DNA from: UBA4781 sp963674975
GTDB taxonomy: Bacteria; Chloroflexota; Anaerolineae; Anaerolineales; Anaerolineaceae
Direction of reading: 5' to 3'
NCBI GenBank assembly: GCA_963674975.1
Contig: OY771913.1
Coordinates: 744,001 to 808,000 of the forward strand
Length of the DNA: 64,000 nucleotides
The position numbers were made by a program, and so were the translations under genes. Numbering within the stretch: the first letter of the stretch is position 1; every line of letters begins with the position of its first letter. Positions 1-8,283 of this stretch are shown here, in pieces. The notes beneath the pieces are model-generated. The model saw only the letters and a program-made list of their open reading frames with translations, was not told the origin of the DNA and did no database searches.

Positions 1-55
1 TATTCTCTCCCTGCGTTTTTTCAGCTAACAATAAATCTGGTTGAAAAGTTTTCAT
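1..55 (-). CDS. 5' end of an unidentified gene, cut by the left edge
   Basis: An ATG at 55 opens a frame that reads MKTFQPDLLLAEKTQGE and runs off the window. The start overlaps the TGA of the upstream permease gene (ATGA overlap, 52-55), so this is the next gene of the sugar ABC operon. Too little is visible to name it. By analogy with similar operons it may encode a sugar-processing enzyme, but that is a guess. Confidence 0.55.
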   Translation of the reverse strand, partial: MKTFQPDLLLAEKTQGEN

Positions 56-924
56 CCTTTGATCGCACCACTGGTAATATTTTTAATAAGTGTCTTTCTG
101 GATATAAGGTAAACGATCAGCATGGGGATGGTCGCCAGGGTGGCGGCTGCCATTAATAACTGCCACTGTCCCATCCCCTCCAAACTCTTGAAATGCCCGA
201 TCCCTAACGCTAATGTGCGCATCTCATCTGTGCTGGTAACCACCAGCGGCCAGTAATAATCATTCCAGAATCCGATCATCGAGAACACCCCCAGCGTGAC
301 CACCGAAGGCATACACAGCGGCAGATAGAGGCTGAACAAACGCCGCATCAAGCCTGCCCCATCCATCTGCGCCGCATCATCCAGCTCTTTTGGAACGGTC
401 AGCATGAACTGGCGCAGCAAGAAGATGCCGAACGCGCCGCCCACCCGCGGGATGATCAGCCCCATGTAGCTGTCCAGCCATCCCAGATCGTTCACCAATA
501 TATAAGAAGGCAGCATCAGCACCTGCGGGGGGATCATCATGGTGCCCATGATCAAAAAGAAAACCAGGTCCTTTCCGTAGAAATCCAACCGTGCGAATGC
601 ATACGCACCCAGGAAGGAAATACTCACTTCAAGCGTCACGCCAATGGTAGTAACCAGCACCGAGTTCAGCACATAGCGTCCAAACGAGCCGGTGCGCAGC
701 ACCTCTAAATAATTCTCCGGATGCCACTCGATGGGCAGGAACTGCATGTTCTTGGTGAAAATTTCACTGACCGGTTTAAAGGAGGTCAGTACCATCCACA
801 GATAGGGGAAGATAACGATCATGGCGAAAATCCCCAATACAAGCAGCAAGATGAGCTCTTCCCATTGCTTTTGATTCTTCATGGATGATCCCCGGTGTGG
901 ACTCTTTTTATTGATAAAAGACAT
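52..924 (-). CDS. Sugar ABC transporter permease, MalG/UgpE type
   Basis: Inner-membrane permease (290 aa) of a carbohydrate uptake ABC transporter (CUT1 family). It has a hydrophobic N-terminal segment at about residues 25-45 and further membrane segments at about 85-280. The cytoplasmic coupling loop (EAA-like: ELDDAAQMDGAG) sits around residues 180-190. Family knowledge: MalG-type proteins pair with a MalF-type partner and an MsmX/UgpC-like ATPase. No such ATPase is in the window, so it is probably shared or encoded elsewhere. The start at 924 lies inside the 3' end of the MalF-type gene (17-bp overlap), which suggests translational coupling. The sugar cannot be read from the sequence. Confidence 0.93.
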   Translation of the reverse strand: MSFINKKSPHRGSSMKNQKQWEELILLLVLGIFAMIVIFPYLWMVLTSFKPVSEIFTKNMQFLPIEWHPENYLEVLRTGSFGRYVLNSVLVTTIGVTLEVSISFLGAYAFARLDFYGKDLVFFLIMGTMMIPPQVLMLPSYILVNDLGWLDSYMGLIIPRVGGAFGIFLLRQFMLTVPKELDDAAQMDGAGLMRRLFSLYLPLCMPSVVTLGVFSMIGFWNDYYWPLVVTSTDEMRTLALGIGHFKSLEGMGQWQLLMAAATLATIPMLIVYLISRKTLIKNITSGAIKG

Positions 925-1855
925 TGCGCTCTCCTAACTTGGACTGCAGCATGTAGATTGCGAGCAGGACCATGAAAACGATCCATGAGGCAGTGCTGGC
1001 TATGCCGGCGTTGAAAAAGCGGAAACCCTGTTGGTAGATGTAGTACAGCACTACGTTGGTGCTGCCCAGCGGGCGCCCCTGCGTCATGATCGACACCGCT
1101 CCAAATACCTGGAATGAATTGATGATCAGCATAAAAACCACAAAGAACAGCACCGGACTCAACAGCGGCAGGGTGATCTTCCAAAAACTCTTCCATCGAT
1201 TCGCCCCATCCACCGCTGCCGCTTCATAATAAGACATGGGGATATTGCGCAGTCCAGCCAGCAGCAGCAAGGTGATAAAGCCTAATGACTGCCAGGATCC
1301 GATCACCGCCAGCGCCGGCAGCGCCAGATTGGGATCGTTAAACCACTGTGGCAGCGATGCGCTGGAAACACCCAGCCCGGTCAGGATATTATTCAGCGGA
1401 CCGATCTGCGGATTGAAGATCAAAGACCATACCACCGCCACTACCGAAATGGATGTGACCGAAGGGACAAAAAATAAAGATTGAAAGAAGTTGTTCAAGA
1501 ACTTGATACGGTCCAGAGCGAGCGCCAGCAGCATACCGATAGTGAGTGAGAAAGCAATGTACATGATCCCGTATTTCAGCGTGATCACCAGCGATTCCCA
1601 AAAATCACTGCCCGGTTCCAGCACCGTTTTGTAGTTATCCAAACCCACATAGGTTTGCTGCGGGCTGATCAGGTCCCACTCGAAGAAACTGAGCCGCAGG
1701 ATATAAGCTGCGGGATAATAGACAAAAATCAGCGCGATCACAAGCGCAGGACCGACCAGAAGAAACGCCTGCAGGGTGCGCTTCCTTTTTTTCTTGACAG
1801 CCGGATCATGAAGGTTGAGGAGTTTTTTAAAGCGCGCGGTCATTTTATCGATCAT
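908..1855 (-). CDS. Sugar ABC transporter permease, MalF/UgpA type
   Basis: Inner-membrane partner permease, 315 aa. After a basic N-terminus (KKKRKRT) come six predicted membrane segments. The EAA loop (YYEAAAVDGANRWKSF, about residues 210-225) contacts the transporter ATPase. Length and loop are typical for CUT1 sugar permeases. The start codon at 1855 overlaps the stop of the preceding PHP gene by four bases (ATGA), so the genes are cotranscribed and probably coupled. With the MalG-type partner and the binding lipoprotein it forms the uptake system. Confidence 0.94.
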   Translation of the reverse strand: MIDKMTARFKKLLNLHDPAVKKKRKRTLQAFLLVGPALVIALIFVYYPAAYILRLSFFEWDLISPQQTYVGLDNYKTVLEPGSDFWESLVITLKYGIMYIAFSLTIGMLLALALDRIKFLNNFFQSLFFVPSVTSISVVAVVWSLIFNPQIGPLNNILTGLGVSSASLPQWFNDPNLALPALAVIGSWQSLGFITLLLLAGLRNIPMSYYEAAAVDGANRWKSFWKITLPLLSPVLFFVVFMLIINSFQVFGAVSIMTQGRPLGSTNVVLYYIYQQGFRFFNAGIASTASWIVFMVLLAIYMLQSKLGERNVFYQ

Positions 1856-2727
1856 GTATAAAGATCCTTCCAGCAGTTGTAGATATGTTCATACCCATCT
1901 TGAAATAGATCGGTGAATTTTCCCATCAAGGCTTCTCCCAGATAGTCATCGTCCCCGTGGCAATCGCTGCCGGCAGTTGTCAGCAGCTGAAATTTGGATG
2001 CCAGTTCTTCATAGAATTTGATTTCGTGGGGAGAATGTACCGGGCAGCGGGTTTCGATCCCATCCAAGCCCCAGGCAGCATACTGCCGGACAGCATCTTG
2101 ATCGTGCAGAAAGAAATCCAACTTGCGCATCACTGCGTCATTTTCACCCCCGGGGTGCGCCAGCACGGCAATTCCATGCGCATCATGGATCAGGTCGATG
2201 ATATCCTGCACCTGCCAGGGAGCATAATCGGAATAAATGATCCCCAGGTCATTCTGGATCTCTATAAATGCTTCTAAAGTACGGGGAGGATCATTCTCAA
2301 ATAATTCCGCGGCAGCCCGTTTGACAAGCTGCATGGAATAAAAAGTATGCAGAGAAGAAGAGCGCAGATCATCCATATCAAAATGCGCCCCTCTCTTCTG
2401 CAGCACATGTAAAACCTGCGCAGTGATCTCGCGGTCAGTATCCTGCGCGCGCAGGATATGTGCTTGAAGAACAGGGCTGCGTTCGTCCAAAAAATAACCC
2501 AGCACGTGCACGGTCTGCTTGCGGTAACAGGCTGAAAATTCAGCTGCCGGGATATACGGCATCTCACCGGCTGCCTTGCGCGCCCGCTGCACCATTTCAG
2601 GCGAGACAAAATCATGGTCTGTGATGGTAGCCGCTTGATATCCAAGTTTGCGGATCATGGCAATCCGTTCTTCAATGGTAAGGCTGCCATCCGAACAATC
2701 AGTATGACAGTGAGCATCAATTAAAAT
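1852..2727 (-). CDS. PHP-domain phosphoesterase; probable ATT start
   Basis: Metal-dependent phosphoesterase of the PHP superfamily (YciV/TRPH-like), predicted to hydrolyse a phosphorylated metabolite or nucleotide. The first ATG (2658) would start at MIRKLGYQ and leave out the metal-binding HxH motif. The frame stays open upstream and encodes DAHCHTDCSDG, the canonical PHP motif 1, just before that ATG. No ATG, GTG or TTG lies in frame there. The best start is ATT at 2727 (ATT-TTA-ATT-GAT), preceded by a GAGAGG ribosome-binding site, giving 291 aa. Further PHP motifs follow: TDHD, the glutamate in AAEFS, VLAHPGG, and SDCHGDD near the C-terminus. It lies between the binding protein and the permeases, so it may act on the imported sugar after phosphorylation (inference). 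Confidence 0.85.
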   Translation of the reverse strand: MLIDAHCHTDCSDGSLTIEERIAMIRKLGYQAATITDHDFVSPEMVQRARKAAGEMPYIPAAEFSACYRKQTVHVLGYFLDERSPVLQAHILRAQDTDREITAQVLHVLQKRGAHFDMDDLRSSSLHTFYSMQLVKRAAAELFENDPPRTLEAFIEIQNDLGIIYSDYAPWQVQDIIDLIHDAHGIAVLAHPGGENDAVMRKLDFFLHDQDAVRQYAAWGLDGIETRCPVHSPHEIKFYEELASKFQLLTTAGSDCHGDDDYLGEALMGKFTDLFQDGYEHIYNCWKDLYT

Positions 2728-2748
2728 AGTGCACCTCTCTGATAAGTA

Positions 2749-2772
2749 TGGGAGGGGCTTAAAGCCCCTCCC
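2749..2772 (-). terminator. GC-rich stem-loop between binding-protein gene and PHP gene
   Basis: Near-perfect inverted repeat (GGGAGGGGCTT / AAAGCCCCTCCC) just after the binding-protein stop codon. On the minus strand no U-run follows, so it is not a standard terminator. It looks like the intercistronic hairpin that often lies behind binding-protein genes and keeps their mRNA more abundant than the permease mRNA. Confidence 0.55.
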
Positions 2773-2790
2773 TTTCGGTATGGATTAATT

Positions 2791-4086
2791 TTACTTGGCA
2801 AGTAGATCGATCAATTCCTGATTGGCAGCACCCAAAGCAGTTGGGGCATCCTGCGCGCCGAGCAGTACAGCTTCAATAGCTTCCATAATGTACTGATTGG
2901 CTTCCAGAGCGCTGGTGCCGAATTGAGTAGGAGGAACAACATTATCAATGGCATCGATTGCCACTTTATAGTTATCAAAATCCGTGATGAAATCTTCAAT
3001 GGCAGTCAGCGCTGCATTACGGGTGGGCATATAGCCTGAATTCATCGCCCAATCTGCATTCGCTTCTGCGCTGGTGAGGAAAGTGATAAATTGAGCAGCA
3101 GCTTTACGTTCTACATCACTGTTGCCAAAGACATACAGGGAATTTCCGCCAGCAGGAATGCGGGCTACTTCCCCTTCGGCAGCCGGCCAGGGCATTGCCA
3201 TTACGAGCGGCGCGATATCTTTATAGATCAGTGTGCCGTAGCTTGAGGTCGCAAACATAGCCACTTCTTGCGCACCGAAAGACTGCAGTGTCTCATAGAA
3301 ATCTGCATTATAAAGAATCGAACCGTCGGCAACGCCAGTCCCCCAATCCGTGAGGGAGGAAATGGCTGCTTCAGAATCCAATACCGGAGTACCATTTTCA
3401 TCCAGGAATGCCCCGCCATTCGAGCGTACGGTGGTCTCAAAGGTCCAGGGATCATCCAGCGCGAATGCAGCGCCGTAGATGCCGAGTTCTTCGTGAATGA
3501 CTCTTGCTGCTTCTAAGAATTCAGCCCAGGTGGTGGGCGGATTCGCGGGGTCTAATCCAGCCTGTTCGAAAACATCGCTGTGATAGAAAACTTCTGCAAC
3601 CGAAAGCGCCAGCGGGATGCCGTAGGTCTCTCCATCGAATGTGGTAACTTCGATCAAAGAGGGAAAGAAATCACCCAGATACGCATCTGCATCGTCACCG
3701 AGCAGTTCATTGATGGGGGTGGCAATACCGCTGTTCACGATATATTCATCAAAACCATATCCGATGGTCGCCACACCCGGCAGGTTACCCGCCGCCGACG
3801 CTCGCTGCAGCGCTTCGATGATGGCAGTATAGGAGTCATACGACTGACCCACCACCGTGATCATGGGATTGGCTTCATTAAATTCGGTGATCTTGGCAGC
3901 CAGGAAATCTCCGGTCCATGACCCTTCGCCGTAGGGATACCAGAAAGCAATTTCGACGGGTTCATCTATAACCACTTCTTCGGCAGGTTCTTCCGCGACA
4001 ACCGGCTCTTCAACGGCTGCAGCGGTTTTACATCCCGCAACAACCAGTAAACTTAGCAGCAATAACAAGGCTATCTTCTTGTTCAT
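2791..4086 (-). CDS. Extracellular solute-binding lipoprotein, family 1 (sugar)
   Basis: Sugar-capturing lipoprotein (431 aa) of the ABC importer encoded downstream. The N-terminus is a lipoprotein signal peptide (MNKKIALLLLLSLLVVAGC, lipobox VAGC, lipidated Cys19). An acidic linker rich in E, V and A (residues 25-45) follows, then a bilobal SBP_bac_1 domain. A ribosome-binding site (AGGAG) lies upstream of 4086. It is the first gene of the minus-strand operon and diverges from the DeoR-type regulator, which probably controls it. The substrate is probably a sugar or oligosaccharide, by family. Confidence 0.93.
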   Translation of the reverse strand: MNKKIALLLLLSLLVVAGCKTAAAVEEPVVAEEPAEEVVIDEPVEIAFWYPYGEGSWTGDFLAAKITEFNEANPMITVVGQSYDSYTAIIEALQRASAAGNLPGVATIGYGFDEYIVNSGIATPINELLGDDADAYLGDFFPSLIEVTTFDGETYGIPLALSVAEVFYHSDVFEQAGLDPANPPTTWAEFLEAARVIHEELGIYGAAFALDDPWTFETTVRSNGGAFLDENGTPVLDSEAAISSLTDWGTGVADGSILYNADFYETLQSFGAQEVAMFATSSYGTLIYKDIAPLVMAMPWPAAEGEVARIPAGGNSLYVFGNSDVERKAAAQFITFLTSAEANADWAMNSGYMPTRNAALTAIEDFITDFDNYKVAIDAIDNVVPPTQFGTSALEANQYIMEAIEAVLLGAQDAPTALGAANQELIDLLAK

Positions 4087-4264
4087 TTAATTTTTCTCCT
4101 TATTCATCATTTTATAAACAGACGTACTGATATTCCAGGTATATTCCTTGTTTTTCACCTCCTGTATTCACAATTAGTTTTCATCATCTATAAAATCAAA
4201 TTGAAAAAAAGTTATGTAATCTAGTATATAATCAATAATGATTTTATTCTAGCATAATAATTCA

Positions 4265-4344
4265 TTTTTCGTCATTTTTCGTAAATTCTACTTGAAAATT
4301 TGGTTAATAAATGCTTAAATAAACATTATTCATTCATATTTCGT
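4265..4344. promoter_or_regulatory. Candidate DeoR-type operator repeats
   Basis: TTTCGT occurs three times between the divergent sugar-ABC operon and the deoR-type gene: 4267-4272, 4277-4282 (exactly 10 bp apart, within TTTTTCGTCATTTTTCGT) and 4339-4344. Family knowledge: DeoR-family repressors often bind short direct repeats containing TTTCG. The repeats lie where they could control both directions. Confidence 0.45.
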
Positions 4345-4361
4345 CATTCTAGCGAGGGATC

Positions 4362-5165
4362 ATGGCAAAGAAAACTATTCCGGTCGAACGACGCCAGCAA
4401 ATTCTGCAGTATTTACAGCAGCATGGGGTAGTCAAATCATCCATGCTGATGAAACTCTTCGATGCATCCGAAGCGACTATCCGTCGCGACCTGGAATGGA
4501 TGGAGCGCCGCGGAATGATCGAAAAAACGCATGGCGGCGCCATCCTGATCCAGCGCATGCAGCAGGAAGCCATTTACAGCGCCAGTGCTTCGATCAACCA
4601 GCAGGAGAAAAAATGGATCGCCCGTGCTGCCGTTCAACTGGTCGAGAACGGGGACATGATCTTCATCAACAATGGAACCACGACCACCGAGGTCTTGCTC
4701 GCCCTGCAGAACCAACCCGATCTTAAAGACATCACAGTGGTGACCAATAATGTCAGCGCCGCCATGGCGATACAGAACGCAAGCTTCAAGATCATCCTGC
4801 TGGGCGGCATATTCCGTCCCAGTTCCACATCGATCGTTGGAGAACTTGCCGATAACATGCTGCGGACCATGTATGCCAATAAAGTCATCCTGGGAGTAGA
4901 TGGGGTTGCCAATCGCTACGGCTGTACTTCACCGATCCCGGAAGAAGCCGAGATCAGCCGCGTGATGATCGACCAGTGCCTTGGGAAAACCATCCTCGTT
5001 GCCGATCACAGCAAATGGGGTGTGATCGCCCAATACCGCATCGCCGGGCTGGATGATCTGGATACATTCATTTGCGATAATGCCCTCGCGCAAGAGGCTT
5101 TGGATTCGTTGAACGAAACCGAGATCGATGTCATCCTGGCGGGTCCCGATATCACCCATGATTAA
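4362..5165 (+). CDS. DeoR-family transcriptional regulator
   Basis: Sugar-responsive repressor, 267 aa. It has an N-terminal DeoR helix-turn-helix (about residues 6-58; SEATIRRDLEWMERRGMIEKTHGGA carries the recognition helix and wing) and a C-terminal DeoRC effector domain that binds phosphorylated sugars in characterised relatives. Typical motifs are visible: NNGTTT near residue 106 and LLGG near 147. It is transcribed away from the sugar-binding protein gene across a 275-bp region that holds TTTCGT repeats, so it most likely regulates the adjacent ABC operon and itself. Confidence 0.93.
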   Translation: MAKKTIPVERRQQILQYLQQHGVVKSSMLMKLFDASEATIRRDLEWMERRGMIEKTHGGAILIQRMQQEAIYSASASINQQEKKWIARAAVQLVENGDMIFINNGTTTTEVLLALQNQPDLKDITVVTNNVSAAMAIQNASFKIILLGGIFRPSSTSIVGELADNMLRTMYANKVILGVDGVANRYGCTSPIPEEAEISRVMIDQCLGKTILVADHSKWGVIAQYRIAGLDDLDTFICDNALAQEALDSLNETEIDVILAGPDITHD

Positions 5166-5564
5166 AATCCCGACAAATCTGCATAGAAAAAGAATGGTGG
5201 GATAGGAAAATCGAAAAGGGATACAAACTGCCGTCGCTTGAAGCCAACGAAATGCCCAGACCGGCGTTGATATTCTTTGCACAACCTAAATATGCTGCAG
5301 CATCACTGAACGCTCAGGACCCTCACGAGGTAGCATAATAGCTGAAAATACCACCCAAACTTGCGAGAATTAGAAAGAGGAAATAATAAAAATACCTGTA
5401 AAGGTTATGCGTTGTTTTGTTCATTGCTGGCTGCGATATCCCAACAATGATAATTCATAAAACACAAAATATGATTACTCATACATTACAAAATCGGAAT
5501 AATTATATAAATCGGACCAGTAAAAAGGAACACTATACAGATCTTTTTTGATATTTCGATCAAG
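5166..5564 (+). pseudogene. Intergenic stretch with a possible gene remnant at 5166-5336
   Basis: A plus-strand frame without its own start runs to a TAA at about 5336. It encodes protein-like text (EKEWWDRKIEKGYKLPSLEA, then RPALIFFAQPKYAA). Codon use resembles the neighbouring genes, so this may be the 3' end of a deleted gene. I do not recognise the family. From 5340 to 5564 the DNA is AT-rich and I see no gene or clear terminator. Confidence 0.3.
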
Positions 5565-6506
5565 TTATTTATGTATCTCATCCAATTCCAGTATCTGGTT
5601 CGCTACTTTAGAACTGGTTATTAACGAATTGATCAATTTCCCTCGCAGCGCACCTAATACTGCAGTGGCTTTTACAAGATCTGCAATTACAGCAATCCGA
5701 AAATTTACTTTTGAAAAAACATTTCTGCTTACGCAGATGATACGGTCATAAAATTCAGGCAGATCAATGATATTCCCATTAATATCAAAGTAATACCCAG
5801 CTACATAACCTATAGCACCTAAATCTTCAATTTCTTTGAGTTCCTTTTCTTTTACATAATTACCCCAATGCGTTTTTGACCCAATTCCTGTAACCATGAC
5901 ATTTGCATTTTCTGCAATAGAAAGTGTTTCGATTACACTAGGGCGCTTCACAAGACTATCACACACAACTTTATTTTCAACTGAAAATGGGACCATAAGA
6001 TAGTGATAATTGCAGCCATAAACCTCCGCCACATGCCGAACGAGATCTGGTCCATCAATAATAGGATTATGACTTTCAATGGAACCAGTCATTTGGGTTA
6101 CATGCATCTTCGGTAAATACCGCGTTGGATGCAGCTCTCTTATTGCGCCCATGATCGATTTCCCCCACGTTAACCCCAGGATTGTTTTTTCATTAAGAAT
6201 TGAGTTGATGTAAGTTGCCGCGATCTTTACAACCGTATCAAAGTCGGATGGATTTGGACGCTTATCCGTATCCACGATGCGGATCTCATCGATCTGGAAC
6301 CGTCTGAAAAATTCATATTCCAGATTACGCATACGATCATAAGGGGTATGAACGGTGATCTCCACCACTCCTTCATCACGAGCCTGTTTGATCAAACGAG
6401 AAATCCCAGAGCGTGAAATAAACAAACGCTTGGCAATTTCTTCCTGTGTCATATTCTGTTCATAATACAGGCGAGCAACTTCATACAAGTTCTGATCTGC
6501 ATTCAT
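5565..6506 (-). CDS. SorC/DeoR-like sugar-binding transcriptional regulator
   Basis: SorC-family regulator, 313 aa. It has an N-terminal Crp/MarR-like helix-turn-helix (about residues 16-45: MTQEEIAKRLFISRSGISRLIKQA) and a C-terminal sugar-phosphate-sensing domain with isomerase-like fold (about 55-310; GLTWGKSI motif and TGIGS). Family knowledge: SorC proteins sense phosphorylated sugars or sugar acids and act as activators or repressors. It is divergent from the UlaD-like gene. Repeats of TTTGTGCA in this intergenic region recur in front of the PTS and lactonase genes, so it probably governs the island 5565-15838. Confidence 0.92.
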   Translation of the reverse strand: MNADQNLYEVARLYYEQNMTQEEIAKRLFISRSGISRLIKQARDEGVVEITVHTPYDRMRNLEYEFFRRFQIDEIRIVDTDKRPNPSDFDTVVKIAATYINSILNEKTILGLTWGKSIMGAIRELHPTRYLPKMHVTQMTGSIESHNPIIDGPDLVRHVAEVYGCNYHYLMVPFSVENKVVCDSLVKRPSVIETLSIAENANVMVTGIGSKTHWGNYVKEKELKEIEDLGAIGYVAGYYFDINGNIIDLPEFYDRIICVSRNVFSKVNFRIAVIADLVKATAVLGALRGKLINSLITSSKVANQILELDEIHK

Positions 6507-6542
6507 CAGGTTTCTCTCGTTTCTTTAATCAGGTTTTGGATA

Positions 6543-6636
6543 TTTGTGCATTTTTGAACATTATTAAAAGATTATACAATGCAGAGAAGGGAAATTTACC
6601 ATGATTGAGAATTTGTGCATATTAGTCATTTGTGAA
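6543..6636. promoter_or_regulatory. Candidate SorC operator repeats (TTTGTGCA)
   Basis: TTTGTGCAT occurs at 6543-6551 and 6612-6620, with a degenerate third copy (TTTGTGAA) at 6629-6636, between the SorC gene and the UlaD-like gene. The same TTTGTGC word is found at 12295-12301, in the other divergent promoter region of the island. The binding assignment is inference. Confidence 0.45.
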
Positions 6637-6732
6637 AAACGACGTTGTCTGATTGACCCATCCTGCCTTCCCATTAAAATTCATTTAGGATGATTTATTT
6701 CCATCATTCAATTCTTTTAATGGATATATCAC

Positions 6733-7386
6733 ATGAATAATTCAAAGCCTCTATTACAAATCGCCCTTGATACTATTTCACTTGAAGATGCGTTCCATAT
6801 TTTGGGAAACGGATTGGACGAAACTGTTGATATCATCGAAGTTGGGACACTTTTACTGCTCGGTGAAGGTTTGCGAGCAGTCGATATCTTGCGGTCCATT
6901 TATCCACAAAAACTTCTGGTGGCTGATTTTAAATGTATTGCACCCCATTTTGGCACTCAGATACTCAAACATGATCCCAACTTTGTTACAGTACTCTCCA
7001 AAGCCGAAACGCAGGTTCCCAAATTGATCAGTGAAGAAGCGCTTAACCGCGGTATGGGGCAGCAGGTACAGATTGAACTTTATGACCAGAATCCATCCAA
7101 AGAGGATATTCTCACCTGGCAGCAAATGGGGATCTTGCACATCATTTATTCCAGACCCCGATCCAGAAAGGGACCATGGAGTACAGAGGATCAGAATGAT
7201 ATCAAAGCATTATGTGAAATGGGAGCAAAGGTCACTGTCACAGGTGGGATGACCTATGAAGACCTGGATATTCTGGCGGGTTTACCGATCTTTGCAATTA
7301 TTTTCGGTCGCTCTGTACGGAATGCACCTGATCCAGCTGCGGAAGCAAGACGGATCAAACAAAAAATTGATTCATTGTGGAAATAA
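6733..7386 (+). CDS. UlaD-like OMP-decarboxylase superfamily protein with altered active site
   Basis: TIM-barrel protein (217 aa) of the orotidine-5'-phosphate decarboxylase suprafamily, closest in look to 3-keto-L-gulonate-6-phosphate decarboxylase and hexulose-phosphate synthase. Asp13 (ALD), Glu36 (IIEVG), and Asp65 with Lys67 (ADFK) match conserved positions. The usual second Asp of the D-x-K-x-x-D motif is Ala70 (DFKCIA). The His of the YHRSR-like loop is Ser at about residue 140 (YSRPRS). The C-terminal phosphate-binding loop (TGGMT, GRSV) is present. It may therefore catalyse a modified reaction on a related sugar-acid phosphate. It is the first gene of a two-gene plus-strand unit with the aldolase. 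Confidence 0.82.
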   Translation: MNNSKPLLQIALDTISLEDAFHILGNGLDETVDIIEVGTLLLLGEGLRAVDILRSIYPQKLLVADFKCIAPHFGTQILKHDPNFVTVLSKAETQVPKLISEEALNRGMGQQVQIELYDQNPSKEDILTWQQMGILHIIYSRPRSRKGPWSTEDQNDIKALCEMGAKVTVTGGMTYEDLDILAGLPIFAIIFGRSVRNAPDPAAEARRIKQKIDSLWK

Positions 7387-7428
7387 AACCGAGATCAGAT
7401 TAATTTAACAAAAGAAAGGATATACCAG

Positions 7429-8214
7429 ATGAAAAGTAGATATTATCGTTTATTCAAAGAGGATGGCAGGGCTTTAGTCCTTGCATTTGATCACGGAGGC
7501 AACGGCAATATATGGGCTGATCCTTCAAAAATTATCCGGGCTGCTGCTGAAGGCGGTATGGATGGCATCCTGACCAATTACGGTGTGCTGACCCATTTTC
7601 GCAAAGAGATCGGTCGTATGGGCACATTGCTGCGCATGGAAGTGATCGCTTCAGGGCATATTCAATATAATCCTATTCTCGAGAGACCCATGGGCAGTCC
7701 GTATACCATAGAAGACTGCTTACGTCTGGGAGTGGATGGTGTTATGACCATGGGTATCATCGGTACAGAATTGGATACCGAGAATATGAGATATATTGCA
7801 TCAGTGGTAGCCTCTTGTGAACAATATGGTCTCATCACCGCTGCTGAAATGCTGCCCAATGGTTTTTCTTCGAAAGAAGAAGATAGGAATCTGAAAGCTA
7901 TGAATATTGCCTGCCGGGTTGGCGCAGAACTTGGATTTGACATCGTAAAAACGGAATTCGTCAAACCAGTCGAGGATTTTAAAAAAGTCGTTGCTAATTG
8001 CTACACAGATATTCTTGCATTAGGGGGAGCCAAGGTAAATGATGACCGCCAGGTTCTTGAGAACGCCAAACAAGCCATGGAAGCCGGCTGCAAAGGTCTG
8101 GTGATCGGGCGGAATGTTTGGGGGCACCGAAATATTGAAGGTATGGCAGCTGCTTTACGCCGTATCGTACATGAAAACGCAACTGTTGAGGATGCTCTTA
8201 AAGAAATCCAATAG
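7429..8214 (+). CDS. Class I aldolase, DhnA/FbaB/LsrF family
   Basis: Schiff-base aldolase (261 aa) of the DeoC/FbaB superfamily. The catalytic lysine is most likely Lys174 (DIVKTEF). The N-terminal AFDHGG (about residues 19-24) and C-terminal GLVIGRNVWGH (phosphate-binding loop) are typical of FbaB and LsrF. It should cleave or condense a phosphorylated keto-sugar, giving dihydroxyacetone phosphate or a similar three-carbon product plus an aldehyde. Paired with the UlaD-like gene (42-bp gap, RBS AGAAAGGA), it probably works downstream of it. The exact substrate is unknown. Confidence 0.85.
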   Translation: MKSRYYRLFKEDGRALVLAFDHGGNGNIWADPSKIIRAAAEGGMDGILTNYGVLTHFRKEIGRMGTLLRMEVIASGHIQYNPILERPMGSPYTIEDCLRLGVDGVMTMGIIGTELDTENMRYIASVVASCEQYGLITAAEMLPNGFSSKEEDRNLKAMNIACRVGAELGFDIVKTEFVKPVEDFKKVVANCYTDILALGGAKVNDDRQVLENAKQAMEAGCKGLVIGRNVWGHRNIEGMAAALRRIVHENATVEDALKEIQ

Positions 8215-8230
8215 TTAATTTTTATTCAAC

Positions 8231-8268
8231 AAAAAAGCCTTATCTGATATTCGGATAAGGCTTTTTTT
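8231..8268. terminator. Bidirectional intrinsic terminator
   Basis: Stem AAGCCTTATC / GATAAGGCTT with a short loop, flanked by an A-run on the left and a T-run on the right. It ends the plus-strand aldolase transcript and the minus-strand SDR transcript. Confidence 0.9.
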
Positions 8269-8283
8269 ATTATTTATTAATAT

